From NCBI GenBank assembly GCA_963082975.1, contig OY720348.1, positions 56,695,564-56,759,563 on the forward strand: a stretch of DNA of 64,000 nucleotides, written 5' to 3'. Both the position numbers and the translations under genes were made by a program. The DNA comes from Labia minor (lineage: Eukaryota > Arthropoda > Insecta > Dermaptera > Spongiphoridae). Position 1 is the stretch's first letter, and the number at the start of each line of letters is the position of its first letter. The notes beneath the pieces were generated by a model, which made no database searches, was not told the DNA's origin, and saw only the letters and a list, made by a program, of their open reading frames with translations. Positions 11,346 through 22,017 of this stretch are shown piece after piece.

Positions 11346-12102
11346 CGAACCACGTTTATTCTATCAGCTATGGAATTATGTTATATAAATATAATGAATT
11401 TCTGTATATAGAATAAAATATAAACAAATTATCATATTTTTCTTTATTTTATATTAACATTTTATACACATTACATATTCATATCAATATATTCTATTAA
11501 AAAAGAAATAATTATGTATTTTTTATCTAAACAAATTATATATATATTTTAATAAAAAATAAATTCATATAAATTAACAAATAAAAACTGTATCTTTTAA
11601 TATAAATTATGAAATTATTTATATTTATTTATTTTTTGATTAATTAATAATTAGTTATTAAATCGTTATATATTATTTACAATTCATTAAAAATTGATTC
11701 TATAAATCAAACGTTATTTATAAATAATTATATTAAAAATACTCATTAATCAATGATAAAAATGGAAATGATAAGGATTTGAGAGGTGAATGTTGCCTTG
11801 TGCCTCCACTCACATTTTTTGCAAAATGTCTATTCTGATGTCTTCCTCGGCACAAGATTAAGATGCTGCAACGAGTCATGTATTCTAGAGTTGCTCACCA
11901 ACTCGCCAAGCCACATTTGTTCTCATTGGACCATAAAACATCCCTCTTTTGCACAGCTAAACACCCCTCTAAACTTTGAATATACCTTGTGCAAAAAAAT
12001 ATCTTTTTTTTTATCAAATCTATCAATCTATCTATTTATTAAGAGACGATCTCTCAAAAAATTAAGAATATAACCTTCATTGACACAACAGATTACAATA
12101 TT

Positions 12103-12156
<54 letters not shown>

Positions 12157-12205
12157 CTTAGATTTCCGTAGTTTAATTTATTGTTATGTATTATTATTAG
12201 AGAGA
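11346..12205. other. AT-rich sequence; unassigned ORF at 11786-12073
   Basis: A 95-codon forward frame (11786-12073) lies in a block of unusually balanced composition (tgcctccactcac...gccaagccacatttg). No family was recognised on either strand, and a decayed transposon piece is as likely as a host exon. Confidence 0.3.
12107..12153. repeat. (TA)n microsatellite
   Basis: About 23 uninterrupted TA dinucleotides. Confidence 0.95.
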
Positions 12206-12528
12206 TGGATATAATCACGTTTATTTGTGAGATTGTTTTCTTGAAGTGTCTGCACCCATTTTGGCGCCATTTTCAAGAGGTTATTTAGAAAGGAATATTT
12301 TTGGGATTCTGGGTTTTAGTCTGTGTAACCAAGAGTCGGGATTTTGGGTTGATAGGTTGGGTGGTTTCAGACTTACTGTGTTGCTGCGAAGCTCTGAAGA
12401 GACACTATCACTGACACTGACACAGAATCCTAAAAATCTTCCCGCCTAAATAACCTCTTGTAAATGGTACCAAAATGGGTACCGAAAAGTCAAGAAAACA
12501 ATCTCACAAACATACGTGATTATATCCC
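12206..12528. mobile_element. foldback MITE with arms of about 90 bp
   Basis: Left arm ggatataatcacgtttattt...ttcaagaggttatttag and right arm ctaaataacctcttgtaaat...acgtgattatatccc are inverted copies along about 90 bp. The unique middle carries gggattctgggttttag and ttttgggttgatagg. A diverged copy lies at 4972-5236. The 67-codon frame inside is incidental. Confidence 0.8.
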
Positions 12529-12660
12529 GGATAAATCTGACTATAATAATAATATATATATATAATCAGTAAATGAAACACATTACTACAGTTTTTTTTT
12601 CCACTCACTACCTATCAGCTTATTTCATTTTTCTAAATATATGTTTTTTTCTTGAAACAA

Positions 12661-12872
12661 GAATGGGTGATGATGATAGACTAACGTAAAATATATTTGT
12701 GGAAAAACCGATTGGGAAACGTTCGGTTGGAAGGTCAAAGACGTGGTGGATGGATAATGTAGGTAGGGTCGTGAGAGATATGGTAGAGAATAGGAGTTGG
12801 ATGGATGTAGCTCAGGATAGGGATATTTGGAGGAATGTGGTTGCTGCGGGTAAGAACTTTCGAGTTTCGTAG
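12661..12872 (+). pseudogene. LINE reverse transcriptase C-terminal tail
   Basis: The frame reads EKPIGKRSVGRSKTWWMDNV, then SWMDVAQDRDIWRNVVAAGK and NFRVS, stopping at 12870-12872. The pattern GKR-x-x-GRP-x-x-RW-x-D-x-V ... AQDRxxW is typical of the end of LINE ORF2 proteins, after the reverse transcriptase. The RT and endonuclease domains are missing and a stop lies upstream, so this is a 5'-truncated fossil. It is the best-preserved member of a tail family found about eight times here. Confidence 0.75.
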
Positions 12873-13449
12873 AACCAAGGATATAGGTAGATAGATTGAT
12901 TTTTCTTATCCATCTAATCTACTTATACAAGCAAACATTTAATTTATATTCTATAATCTATACCAATGTCCGTAGAAAACGGATCTAAATATTTTTATAA
13001 AATTTACATACCATATTAAGGAGTTTTGGAAATGATATTTCGATCTGTATAGTTCTCATTTTTTTTGAAAAAATAAAAAACAAAATTGTTTAGATTTTTT
13101 CTTAATTAATATTAAATAATATGAAATTAATAAATTTAGTCGTAGGTACTGGTTGAAACATTTTCTTAAGTTATATAAACTTAAAAAAACTTTAAAAAAA
13201 TATAAAATTTAATAGGAATAAATTTTAATTAAACTTTCAGTGAAATGTTAATTTTAAGGATATATTTGCTTTATGCTTTATGGTTGTTAAACTATCATCA
13301 GAACTTTGGTAAGAAAGTATGTTTTTAACTATAATAATATATATATATTAAAATTAGTATATTTTGAAATTTTGTAATGTAATTTAATGCAAGGGTACAA
13401 AGTGATCTGTTCTGGAATATAGATAACAGCTTTTCTTGTGTTGTTACAG
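12873..13449. other. AT-rich sequence upstream of the exon candidate
   Basis: No repeat recognised. A pyrimidine-rich stretch (gcttttcttgtgttgttacag) ends at 13449 and would serve as the 3' splice site of the next feature. Confidence 0.4.
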
Positions 13450-13578
13450 AAAAGATGAACATGGCCCTCAAGCTACCATGGATCCGAGGACTATCCTTAC
13501 ATACAAACACAAAATCTGTACAGCTTCATCACATAAGTGACCGTTTGTCTTCAACCACGACCGATGAAAAAGTTCAGG
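13450..13578 (+). CDS. candidate host coding exon, N-terminus of a possible mitochondrial protein
   Basis: Flanked by a strong acceptor (ttcttgtgttgttacag, ending 13449) and a consensus donor (cagg followed by GTAAGTAA, intron from 13579). From the ATG at 13455 the frame stays open for 41 codons plus one base: it begins MNMALKLPWIRGLSLHTNTK and continues through SVQLHHISDRLSSTTTDEKV. It is rich in basic and hydroxylated residues and poor in acidic ones until its end, as in mitochondrial presequences. GC content and third-position C/G are far above the surroundings. The frame is also open upstream of the ATG to the acceptor, so it could be an internal exon. No partner exon is recognised; the downstream intron would contain the family A copy and the BEL element. 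I do not recognise the protein. Confidence 0.5.
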
Positions 13579-13689
13579 GTAAGTAACCCTCATAAAACCA
13601 TTACTTAAAAACATTTATAAATTTTCCTTCCACCCTGTTATATAATAGATTTTTTAATACAACCAAACCAACTAGTAAGTTTCTTTAAT

Positions 13690-14296
13690 TTTATATCTCG
13701 CGATCATGAAAGTTTTCGATGTCGAGATTTTGATGTTTTTATAAGTTATAAAGGTCCCTGAGTCATCATTCACTAAGGTTGAGAAAAATGTGTGTGTATG
13801 TAGACAAGAGAACGCAAAAAGGGTTTGAGCTAGAATAATGTAATTTGGTATAAGGGCATTATTCAAAATTTGTAGTTTTCTATCAATTTCTGAGAAATGT
13901 AGCTCAACCGGAAGAGGGTTATTACCTACCACGTTTTCATTTTTTTCCTCTAAACTGACCGTAAAAATAAAGATATATGTTTGATAGTTATTCACATGAT
14001 TAAAAATTGTATAAAACTGTTATATATAGAATTTCAGCTTGATTGAATCGCTGAAAGTATCAGAATTAATTTTTTAACACAGCAAATCACGCCCCAGCAC
14101 GTGACGTGGTGCCATCAACAAAGAGCCAAACACCCGCTGGTTTAATAAATATTATTTATAAATTTTAATTTATAATTTATAATTAATTAAATTTTTAATT
14201 TATAATTAATTAAATTTTTAATTTATAATTAATTAAATTTTTAATTTAAATTTAATATATGTTAATTAATCCAATTCAAATTGCGAGACACTCCAG
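13690..14296 (+). repeat. family A dispersed repeat, copy 3
   Basis: Begins atatctcgcgatcatgaaag and runs to gcgagacactccag, with the terminal gatagtcgagtgga block deleted. Internal short duplications of taattaattaaatttttaat lie at 14170-14240. A long antisense open frame across it is not a gene. Confidence 0.85.
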
Positions 14297-14566
14297 CTTA
14301 TTAAAATATATTTTAAAATAATTGCAAAACAAAAATAATTTTTTAACATAAATATTTCATTCGTTGAAATATCATATAATTGTACATTTTTATTTATTTT
14401 AAAACTTTATTTTGTTGGGGAAAAGTCATAAGGGGACTAACATATATCACACTTTATTTAAAATATATAAATAAAAGGCTTTCATATTTATTTATATGAT
14501 TCTATTTTTGATAACCTATTTTATCTAGTAATATATATAGTAAAATATTTATTTGTTAATATTTTG

Positions 14567-14571
14567 ACATA
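14567..14571. repeat. 5' target-site duplication of the BEL element (ACATA)
   Basis: Matches ACATA at 20493-20497, just outside the 3' LTR. Five bp is the usual size for this superfamily. Confidence 0.85.
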
Positions 14572-15346
14572 TGTTTAAGCCAAATCTAAATTTCACTTAA
14601 TAATTTTCCATTAATATTATTCTACGTTTTTTGAATTATGAGACTAAGGTAACTGTTGAGGGTTCGGGTTGGTTCGGATAGTCTCGCTATGATTCGTATA
14701 TGCTGAGAGGGAGAAAAATTAGCTTCGCGTGGATGGGCTGGGAGACATATTGGATAACTGGATAACATGCTTGAGGTTGCCGGCAAGACAACAGCTGAAA
14801 GATGACACGTTTCTCTACACAACGAATTGTATTCTCATATTCTTTCTTCATTATTTACATTTCAACATGTATATCAGGATTGTGTAATCGTAATGTATTA
14901 TAATATAACATATTCCAAATCGAAAAGGTATTTATTTAATATATATATACGAATGATTCGCTCAACGCTGGCTCAACTTACTGTGACGCCATTACGAACG
15001 ATCATTCAATGCATTTATATCAGGCCTATTGGCTATTATCATATAACAGACCTCTTGATCATTACTATATACAATTAACATTTATAACAAACACACTCCT
15101 TTTCGTATGCATATAGCTTTCATCAACTGAATAATCTTCAGGGAGTTTTTTCCTTAGTTATACTAAGGTTTTCTCCCTTCTTGGGGCTAATAAATTCTTC
15201 AATATACACCCCAAATTGAGTATAATTATTTAATAATACCTATTCATATTTAATCCTTCTCCAAACATTTATTTTACAGTAAACAAAAAAAGGGTTTAAA
15301 ACTGAAGCACGAGAATTAGGCTTAAGGACTAGTTTTCGACGAAACA
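14572..15346 (+). repeat. 5' LTR
   Basis: 775 bp, starting TG and ending CA. Two embedded open frames (14622-14822 antisense and 14827-15078 sense) recur identically in the 3' LTR and only reflect identity. A stem ctgaataatcttcagggag and a ttccttagttatactaagg palindrome at 15150-15170 lie in the second half. Confidence 0.93.
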
Positions 15347-15348
15347 AA

Positions 15349-15365
15349 TGGTGCCTCCTGTGAGG
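15349..15365 (+). promoter_or_regulatory. candidate primer-binding site
   Basis: tggtgcctcctgtgagg begins three bases after the LTR end. TGG is the complement of the tRNA CCA end. The tRNA identity is not assigned. Confidence 0.6.
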
Positions 15366-16036
15366 TTATGGACTGATAATATCTACATACAACGAGATTA
15401 AAAATTGAAAAACATTTCTAAATCAGTGCCTGATCTCCATCAACATCGTGAAACGCAATCAAATTAAGATAAGTTACAAATTTAACTTATTAACAACGCT
15501 GTATCCTTTAATTCTATTATTTAATTATTATTATTAAAATTTAATTTTCAATCAATTATCAATTTTAAATTTTCAATTCGATCAATCAATTCTTATAAAG
15601 ATTAATAACGCTATATTCTTTAATTCCATCATTTACTTATTATTATCAAAATTATAAATTTAAAATTTGTCAATTCCATCAATTAATTCTTATAAAGATT
15701 AACGACATTAAACATATCAATACATTATTAATTGGTATTTTTGTTATTATCATTAATTAATATTTCTGCTATTGATTGCTAATTATTGTTTTTCAAATAC
15801 TCTTTTCTAATAATGGTATTACTAGAGATATTCAAACATTTCAAAATTATACAAGAAATACTATAGTAACTATAGTTATTAAAACATTTCAGAATTAAAC
15901 AAGAAATAGCAATTTTGCAATTTGCAAAGTTAACAAAACCTTCTTTATAGAACTCTCAAGGGTACAATATGTAAATATATGTATTGTATCAATTTTATTC
16001 ATATACATTATACTAATTTATCCATATAATTAGTAT

Positions 16037-16572
16037 CTACGAATCGAACGATATGTTCATTAAATCCATTCGGTTATGGTGTATCTATATCCTCATGGCT
16101 ATTCTACGAATCGAACGATATGTTCATTAAATCCATTTGGTTATAGTGTATCTATATCCTCATGGCTATTCTACGAATCGAACGATATGTTCATTAAATC
16201 CATTTGGTTATGGTATATCTGTATCCTCATGGCTGTTCTACGAATCGAACGATATGTTCATTAAATCCATTTGGTTATGGTATATCTGTATCCTCATGGC
16301 TGTTCTACGAATCGAACGATATGTTCATTAAATCCATTTGGTTATAGTATATCTGTATCCTCATGGCTATTCTACGAATCGAACGATATGTTCATTAAAT
16401 CCATTCGGTTATAGTATATCTATATCCTCATGGCTATTCTACGAATCGAACGATATGTTCATTAAATCCATTCGGTTATAGTATATCTATATCCTCATGG
16501 CTATTCTACGAATCGAACGATATGTTCATTAAATCCATTCGGTTATGGTACATCTATCTCCTCATGGTCTCC
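16037..16572 (+). repeat. eight-unit 67-bp tandem array inside the BEL element
   Basis: Units start ctacgaatcgaacgatat at 16037, 16104, 16171, 16238, 16305, 16372, 16439 and 16506. They differ by a few bases (catttggtt/cattcggtt, ggctatt/ggctgtt). Since 67 is not a multiple of 3, the open frames here simply cycle through three units and are not a protein. Confidence 0.95.
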
Positions 16573-17077
16573 ATACATATCATACTAATTAATTTTTATA
16601 ATTAGTAAACTTTTCATGAGATACTTTTTACAATACATATCACTAATTTATTCATATAATTAGTATCTTCCTTTTTCCGATATTAAACTATATACATTAC
16701 ACAAATTCATTCATTGAACCTACTTGACTATTCATTCATTAGGCCCACTTGGCTATCATATACTCTTTAAGTGTCCAACGTTCAACTCTCTCGATTGATC
16801 AACGCATATGATATGATGTTTATAAAATCCTCAATACACTACCCATCATTTAACAATATCTCATAATGATACGTCTAGATGATTAGTCACACACAATCTC
16901 ACGCGCGATTTATCTTAAACATCCTAGATTCCAATTAATGATGAGTGCCATTATAATGATGCAGGATTCATTAGGTGATTTCATAACAGCTCAATCAGTG
17001 CACGATACCTGTGCGACTGCTAATTTCATTGTTGAATCGTTAACACATAAATTTTAAATTCGCAAACAAACACGTTA

Positions 17078-17300
17078 TATAATGGAATTTTGTGGATTGG
17101 ACCGCGTATTGATGCTTGTTGTTGTGGGTTTGTTCGGGGGATGCGGGCCTGTGCGCGGCGCCTCGGCTGCCGCCTCCGCGGTCGCCTGGTGGCGATCAAG
17201 GGGGTGACGGTCGGGGCGCTGTGTGTGTGTTTGTGTTCTTTGGATGGATTCGCGATGGCGGGTGTCGGTGTGTGGTTTGGTTTGCGGGGTTCCATTGTAA
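17078..17300 (+). mobile_element. palindromic MITE-type insert saturated with A-to-G changes
   Basis: A GC-rich island with arms of about 80-100 bp. The ends are unedited (aatggaattttgt at 17081; ttccattgt near 17298). Compared with the related sequence at 46911-47043, the left arm differs almost only by A to G (for example attcaaaaaat against gttcgggggat), about 25 of 27 changes by eye. The right arm, aligned as its reverse complement, also differs by sense-strand A to G (about 25 changes). Only about 13 A remain between 17091 and 17297. Several overlapping open frames here, on both strands, are composition artefacts. Confidence 0.85.
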
Positions 17301-17644
17301 ATAAAAACAACCACCAAAGCGTTGATAATTAAACATGTTCTATTCCTGTAGGAGTAATTAATGGAATGCAAACTTTCTCAAAAAATCTAATACAAATAAA
17401 GTGCAAATCCATGAATAATAAATTCTAAAGATCACTATCCTTCTTGACAGTTAATCAAATTGCTGATCTGAGTACCAGTCAAGTTTTTCCACGTGACATG
17501 TTAACGCTCCTACGAAACATTTAATTAACTGATCCACAATTCCATTTACCACGTTCAAAAGATGTTCTTATTGGCTCAGGAACAAGTTTCTCTCTTCTAT
17601 CCATTGGACAGATCAATCTTTCAACACATGATTGTTATTGAATT

Positions 17645-18500
17645 TTGCAAAAAACACAACCGGTGTCCTGTCAACTGACTGATCTGTCAAATCAATTAAC
17701 TCAATTTTTGGAAATTGAAAACACAAATCAAAGGAGCTCTAGATCTTTAGATGATTTCATATGTGAAACTTATTATCAAATTCACACTACTCGCAATCCA
17801 TATGGTCAATATATTGTTAAATTGTCATTCCATATAAATAATCTAGAAATCAAGCTTATCGACGATTTTTATCTTTACAGAGGAGATTGAATGCTAACTC
17901 ACAATTAAAAACTGAATATTGCAAGGTAATGCAAGAAAATATTGATATGGGCCATATGATATATGTTCCCGATGTCCCAGAGCCAGGATATTACATGCCT
18001 CATCATCTAGTAATCAAAACCTCCAGCACTACTACTAAGGTGCGGGTCGTGTTCGATTGCTTCTGCCAAATAAGAGAAAGGTATCTCATTGAATGAGGTT
18101 CTATTGATTGGTCCTACTATCCAAGATGGTCCATTCACTATGCTGCTACGTTTTCGATCTTACATCTATGTTATGACTTCAGACATCGCTCAGATGTATT
18201 GACAAATCCAACCATCGTAAGTTTCAAAGGATTCTATATTATCATAATAATGTTATCAATATCTTTGATCTTCAGAGAATTATCTTTGGAGTCTCTGCTC
18301 CATACTTCCTTGCTATTCGAACTGTTAATCAGTTTGTTGATGACCAAGCTCATAACTCTTCTAGAACTTTCGAAATTCTAAAAAAAGGGATCTTTATGTA
18401 GACGATCTCTTAACTGGAACCAATTCTCTGGCTGAAATTCTTCGACTGCGTGTTGATATTAATCAATTGACAAACAACGTGTTTTAATAGTTGGATGGCA
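17645..18500 (+). pseudogene. BEL/Pao reverse transcriptase remnant
   Basis: Reverse transcriptase copies the retrotransposon RNA into DNA in cytoplasmic particles. The frame fragments follow the BEL/Pao order. FLEIEN (about 17708) is the start of the RT region; HTTRNPYGQYIVKL (17785-17825) is the usual RDxxGRYxVxLP block; YYMPHHLVIK (17990-18020) and TTTKVRVVFD (18028-18056) are the PHHAVIK/LRVVFD blocks. The catalytic YVDD is preserved at 18395-18406, followed by LLTGTNSLAEI. At least three stops or frameshifts interrupt it (17888, about 18094, 18196) and the block between LRVVFD and YVDD is badly eroded. Not translatable as one protein. It was identified by motif recognition, not a search. 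Confidence 0.88.
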
Positions 18501-19620
18501 TTTAAAACATGCCGCACTCTCATTCACGAAAAGAAAAAAAACCTCTATCTCTCTCACCTTCTCATCGTCACGTGACCGATTTGATTATCCGTGATATACA
18601 CAAATACACATCTCATGCCGGAATCCAAACTTCTCTATCCAATCTTCGTCAGAGACTTTGGACTCTGAATGGTAAGGGTCCAGTTCGACGAATCATTCGA
18701 TGATGCATTCGTCTTCGATACAGACCAGTGTTATTGCATGGAAAGATGGTAGATTTACCTTCTGCTCGGGTCACCGAGTCAGCTGCATTTTCTCATGTGG
18801 CTGTCGATTACTTCGGTCTCCTGTACATCAAGGAATGAAAATTCCGTAATCGAACAGAGTTTTTTATATGGATGTCTCTTCATCTGCATGGCTACAAAGG
18901 CCGTACATCTCTAGATAGTGAGTGATCTAACAGCTAACGGTTTTTAGGATGCATTTGGACGGTTCATTGGTTGACGAGGTGTCCCATCTCACGTGTATCC
19001 TGACAATGGTACAAATTTCATAGGTGCAAACAATCAATTACGTGAGCTTTATATATTGTTCTCATCTAAATCCCATCAAGGCATTGTCAACGATTTTGCC
19101 TTGGAAAAAAGCTATTACTTGGCGATTTAATCCACCCCCTATCTTCTCATTTAGTGACATTTGGGAAGCTGAAATGAAATCCTTTAAACATCATTTCAAA
19201 ACGAGTGGTGAAAGATCAATTATTAACTTTTGAAAAACTTAACTAACTTGCTATACATATAGAATCTATATTCAATTCTCACCTTTTGTCTTCATTATCT
19301 AACGATCCTAATGATCTTATTGTATTAACTCTTGCTCACATTCTAATCTCTCACGATACTTCCCGAAAATAATATCTCTGATGTTCCAGATTATCGTCTC
19401 AACATATGACAATTCATTACTAAGGCCACACAGTAACTCTGGAAACGATGGTATTTAGAATATCTACACGAACTTCAAACTCGTCAAAAATGGCAATGTT
19501 CTCAAGGTAAACTCGAGATCAATCAGATCAACGTCGACGTCCTTCCTGCAGATGATGGAATATCTCGAGTCGCAAGGGATTTTCAAACAAAAACATCACT
19601 TTGCTATGTTTTTTAACAAT
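18501..19620 (+). pseudogene. BEL/Pao integrase remnant
   Basis: Integrase would insert the cDNA into chromosomes. Visible in order are HAGIQTSLSNLRQRLW (18617-18660), the zinc-binding-region motif before the core; LPSARVTESAAFSHVAVDYF (18750-18810), holding the first catalytic Asp; YPDNGTNF (19000-19023), holding the second; IWEAEMKSFKHH (19160-19195), the region of the catalytic Glu; NDPNDLIVLT (19305-19332); and a C-terminal DDGISRVARDF (19552-19585). Stops interrupt after VRRIIR (18701), within the core (about 18836, 18920) and after 19233. The order and spacing match BEL/Pao Pol, but the gene is dead. Confidence 0.88.
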
Positions 19621-19705
19621 TAATTCATCAATACTTGTTGTTAACATTCTAAACCATTGTCCATTCTATTGTAATCACTATACATATATTGCTCATTGAT
19701 TCGCA

Positions 19706-19716
19706 ACGGGGGGAGT
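19706..19716 (+). promoter_or_regulatory. polypurine tract
   Basis: acggggggagt directly before the 3' LTR, the expected position for plus-strand DNA priming. Confidence 0.75.
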
Positions 19717-19717
19717 G

Positions 19718-20492
19718 TGTTTAAGCCAAATCTAAATTTCACTTAATAATTTTCCATTAATATTATTCTACGTTTTTTGAATTATGAGACTAAGGTAACT
19801 GTTGAGGGTTCGGGTTGGTTCGGATAGTCTCGCTATGATTCGTATATGCTGAGAGGGAGAAAAATTAGCTTCGCGTGGATGGGCTGGGAGACATATTGGA
19901 TAACTGGATAACATGCTTGAGGTTGCCGGCAAGACAACAGCTGAAAGATGACACGTTTCTCTACACAACGAATTGTATTCTCATATTCTTTCTTCATTAT
20001 TTACATTTCAACATGTATATCAGGATTGTGTAATCGTAATGTATTATAATATAACATATTCCAAATCGAAAAGGTATTTATTTAATATATATATACGAAT
20101 GATTCGCTCAACGCTGGCTCAACTTACTGTGACGCCATTACGAACGATCATTCAATGCATTTATATCAGGCCTATTGGCTATTATCATATAACAGACCTC
20201 TTGATCATTACTATATACAATTAACATTTATAACAAACACACTCCTTTTCGTATGCATATAGCTTTCATCAACTGAATAATCTTCAGGGAGTTTTTTCCT
20301 TAGTTATACTAAGGTTTTCTCCCTTCTTGGGGCTAATAAATTCTTCAATATACACCCCAAATTGAGTATAATTATTTAATAATACCTATTCATATTTAAT
20401 CCTTCTCCAAACATTTATTTTACAGTAAACAAAAAAAGGGTTTAAAACTGAAGCACGAGAATTAGGCTTAAGGACTAGTTTTCGACGAAACA
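19718..20492 (+). repeat. 3' LTR
   Basis: Same length as the 5' LTR, and every stretch compared by eye is identical. Followed by ACATA at 20493-20497. Confidence 0.93.
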
Positions 20493-20497
20493 ACATA

Positions 20498-21230
20498 AAT
20501 ACCATTAGTGTGTTTTCAAAAGCTAAAGCAATCTGGATAATATATCTGGAAACATACATTTACACTCATGTCATTATTCACTAAACAAATGAGATGACAA
20601 AAATTAGAAAAAATTTCAAAAAAAATTATCTTTCTTTATCACACTAAACACATGAATAAAAAATTAAAAAAATATTTTTTCAATACAATAACAATTGAGA
20701 TTATTTAAAAAAATTCCAAAAAACTATCCTTAGCACATGAACCAAATCAGATTATTTAAATGATAAAAAAAATCAACAAATATTCCTTTTTAACAAGTAA
20801 CATGATTCAAATCAAAAAAAATTATTCTTAACACATCCAACAAATTAAATTATTTCAATCAAAAAAAAAAAATTTCTTAAAAATTATATTTTTTTCAAAA
20901 CAAGAGTTATATATTTTTTTTTTAATCGATAAAAAAATATAAAAATAAACTTTGAACACAGAAAACTAACTCGATAATTCAGTTATTAATAAAAAAACTT
21001 TAAAAATAGAAATATATATAATTTTTTTTTTAAACACACGCATGTTACCTCTCCTTCCAGAAATACCCAACTCCGAGATGTGATAGGAAAGTGAAAGTAG
21101 GGGGGGGGGAAGTGGGGAAAACAAGGAAAAATTTAAAAAAAAAAAATATTTTTTTTTTTTTAATTAATTAATTAATCACACTTACTGCCCGATTATTCAT
21201 ATCCCGGTGGGACCTCCATGAAGAGTTTTT
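20498..21230. other. low-complexity A/T sequence
   Basis: Loose repeats of aacacat...aaatcagattattt spaced irregularly through 20500-21010, G-run at 21101-21110, and a 10-bp inverted pair cttactgccc/gggcagtaag (21181-21190, 21235-21244) at the edge of repeat G. No gene seen. Confidence 0.5.
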
Positions 21231-21815
21231 TTGGGGCAGTAAGGTATAAAATAAAAAAAATAATTTCATAAAAAAAATATGTTAAACATTTTATTTAAAT
21301 TTTAAGTGTGTGGAAAGATATCTAAAAAAAAGGTTAGAAGGATGAATATTGGGTGTAATGGTCGCAACAAGGTGTATAATGGTAACCAAAAGGTGTGTTA
21401 AGGTAGCACTTTGGAACTCGGATATCCAACTTCAGGGTGTGTTTCTTTCTGGAAGGGTGTAGAATTCAAAGAACGAGATGTGGCGAGAACAGCTGATTCC
21501 TGGCGAAGGCTGCGTGGACAGGTGGTCCCGGAGAGAAACAGCGCTGGACCGTGATATTGGGGTTGTAGACACCCCATCGACCAATTACAGATGTCGTCAG
21601 CCCATGCTTCAGGACTCCTTCTCGACTGCTTGTCAACTCTTTTAGGACTGGTTCTCGACTGCTTGTCGAATCTTTTCGGACTGCCCTGTCTTGCTGCTCG
21701 CCTCAGGCTAGCTTTTCCCCTCTCTTCTTCATTACTTCTTGCAGACATCCAATCAAATTCTCCAATTCGGATTTCGATCAGGGAGAATTTGATATTTGAC
21801 CCCGGTTAGGAAGGA
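21231..21815. repeat. repeat G, copy 1
   Basis: About 585 bp, GC-richer than its surroundings, matching 62231-62800: shared ggggcagtaaggta, ggtcgcaacac/aag, acagcgctggaccgtgatat, gtcagcccatgcttcaggac, ttttccccttcttcttcat. The middle has a roughly 33-bp internal duplication (ctcgactgcttgtc, twice). Antisense frames in both copies share QYHGPAL and GTTC, but I recognise no protein. Confidence 0.8.
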
Positions 21816-22017
21816 CTTCTGTGGAACTTGATTTTGATCCTATTTTCACTTTAATATCCCTTTCTGGAGAATATCCTATTTTTATATTCTTTTATAGGAA
21901 ATTCTCCCAAAATAAAACTGATACTATTAAAATTTGCTTCTGCATTCAACAATGGCCTCGAATCAAAGTGAAAAAAGACCTAATAAAAAATAATTTAGGT
22001 ATAGGTATGATTTATGT

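Larger units (their letters stand above)
15366..17640 (+). other. BEL internal region without recognisable gag or protease
   Basis: Where gag should lie there is only short-ORF, A/T-rich sequence with internal direct repeats (cgctatattctttaattccat type, 15500-15640), the 67-bp tandem array (16037-16572) and the A-to-G edited palindrome (17078-17300). Gag is either deleted or beyond recognition. Confidence 0.6.
14572..20492 (+). mobile_element. BEL/Pao LTR retrotransposon, complete ends, decayed interior
   Basis: Two direct terminal repeats of 775 bp (14572-15346, 19718-20492), both tgtttaagcc...gaaaca, are flanked by ACATA (14567-14571, 20493-20497). A candidate primer-binding site follows the 5' LTR and a polypurine tract precedes the 3' LTR. 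The sense strand carries BEL/Pao-type pol remnants in the canonical order, RT then integrase. No gag or protease was recognised. The LTRs look identical while pol has many stops and frame breaks, implying recent insertion of an already dead copy by trans-supplied proteins. Confidence 0.93.

Noticed and set aside
13672..13995. 107-codon antisense frame
   Set aside because: It covers a family A repeat and the other copies do not preserve the frame.
14622..15078. Conserved 66- and 83-codon frames present twice in identical form
   Set aside because: Both lie in the LTRs; identity follows from LTR identity, not from protein selection.
16076..16331. Repetitive 62-64-residue proteins (YPHGYSTNRTICSLNPFGY type)
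   Set aside because: Artefact of a 67-bp tandem array; the frame cycles every three units and no start or context supports translation.
17026..17371. Five overlapping open frames on both strands in the GC-rich island
   Set aside because: They result from stop-codon loss when A is replaced by G; the underlying sequence is a palindromic MITE arm pair, not a gene.
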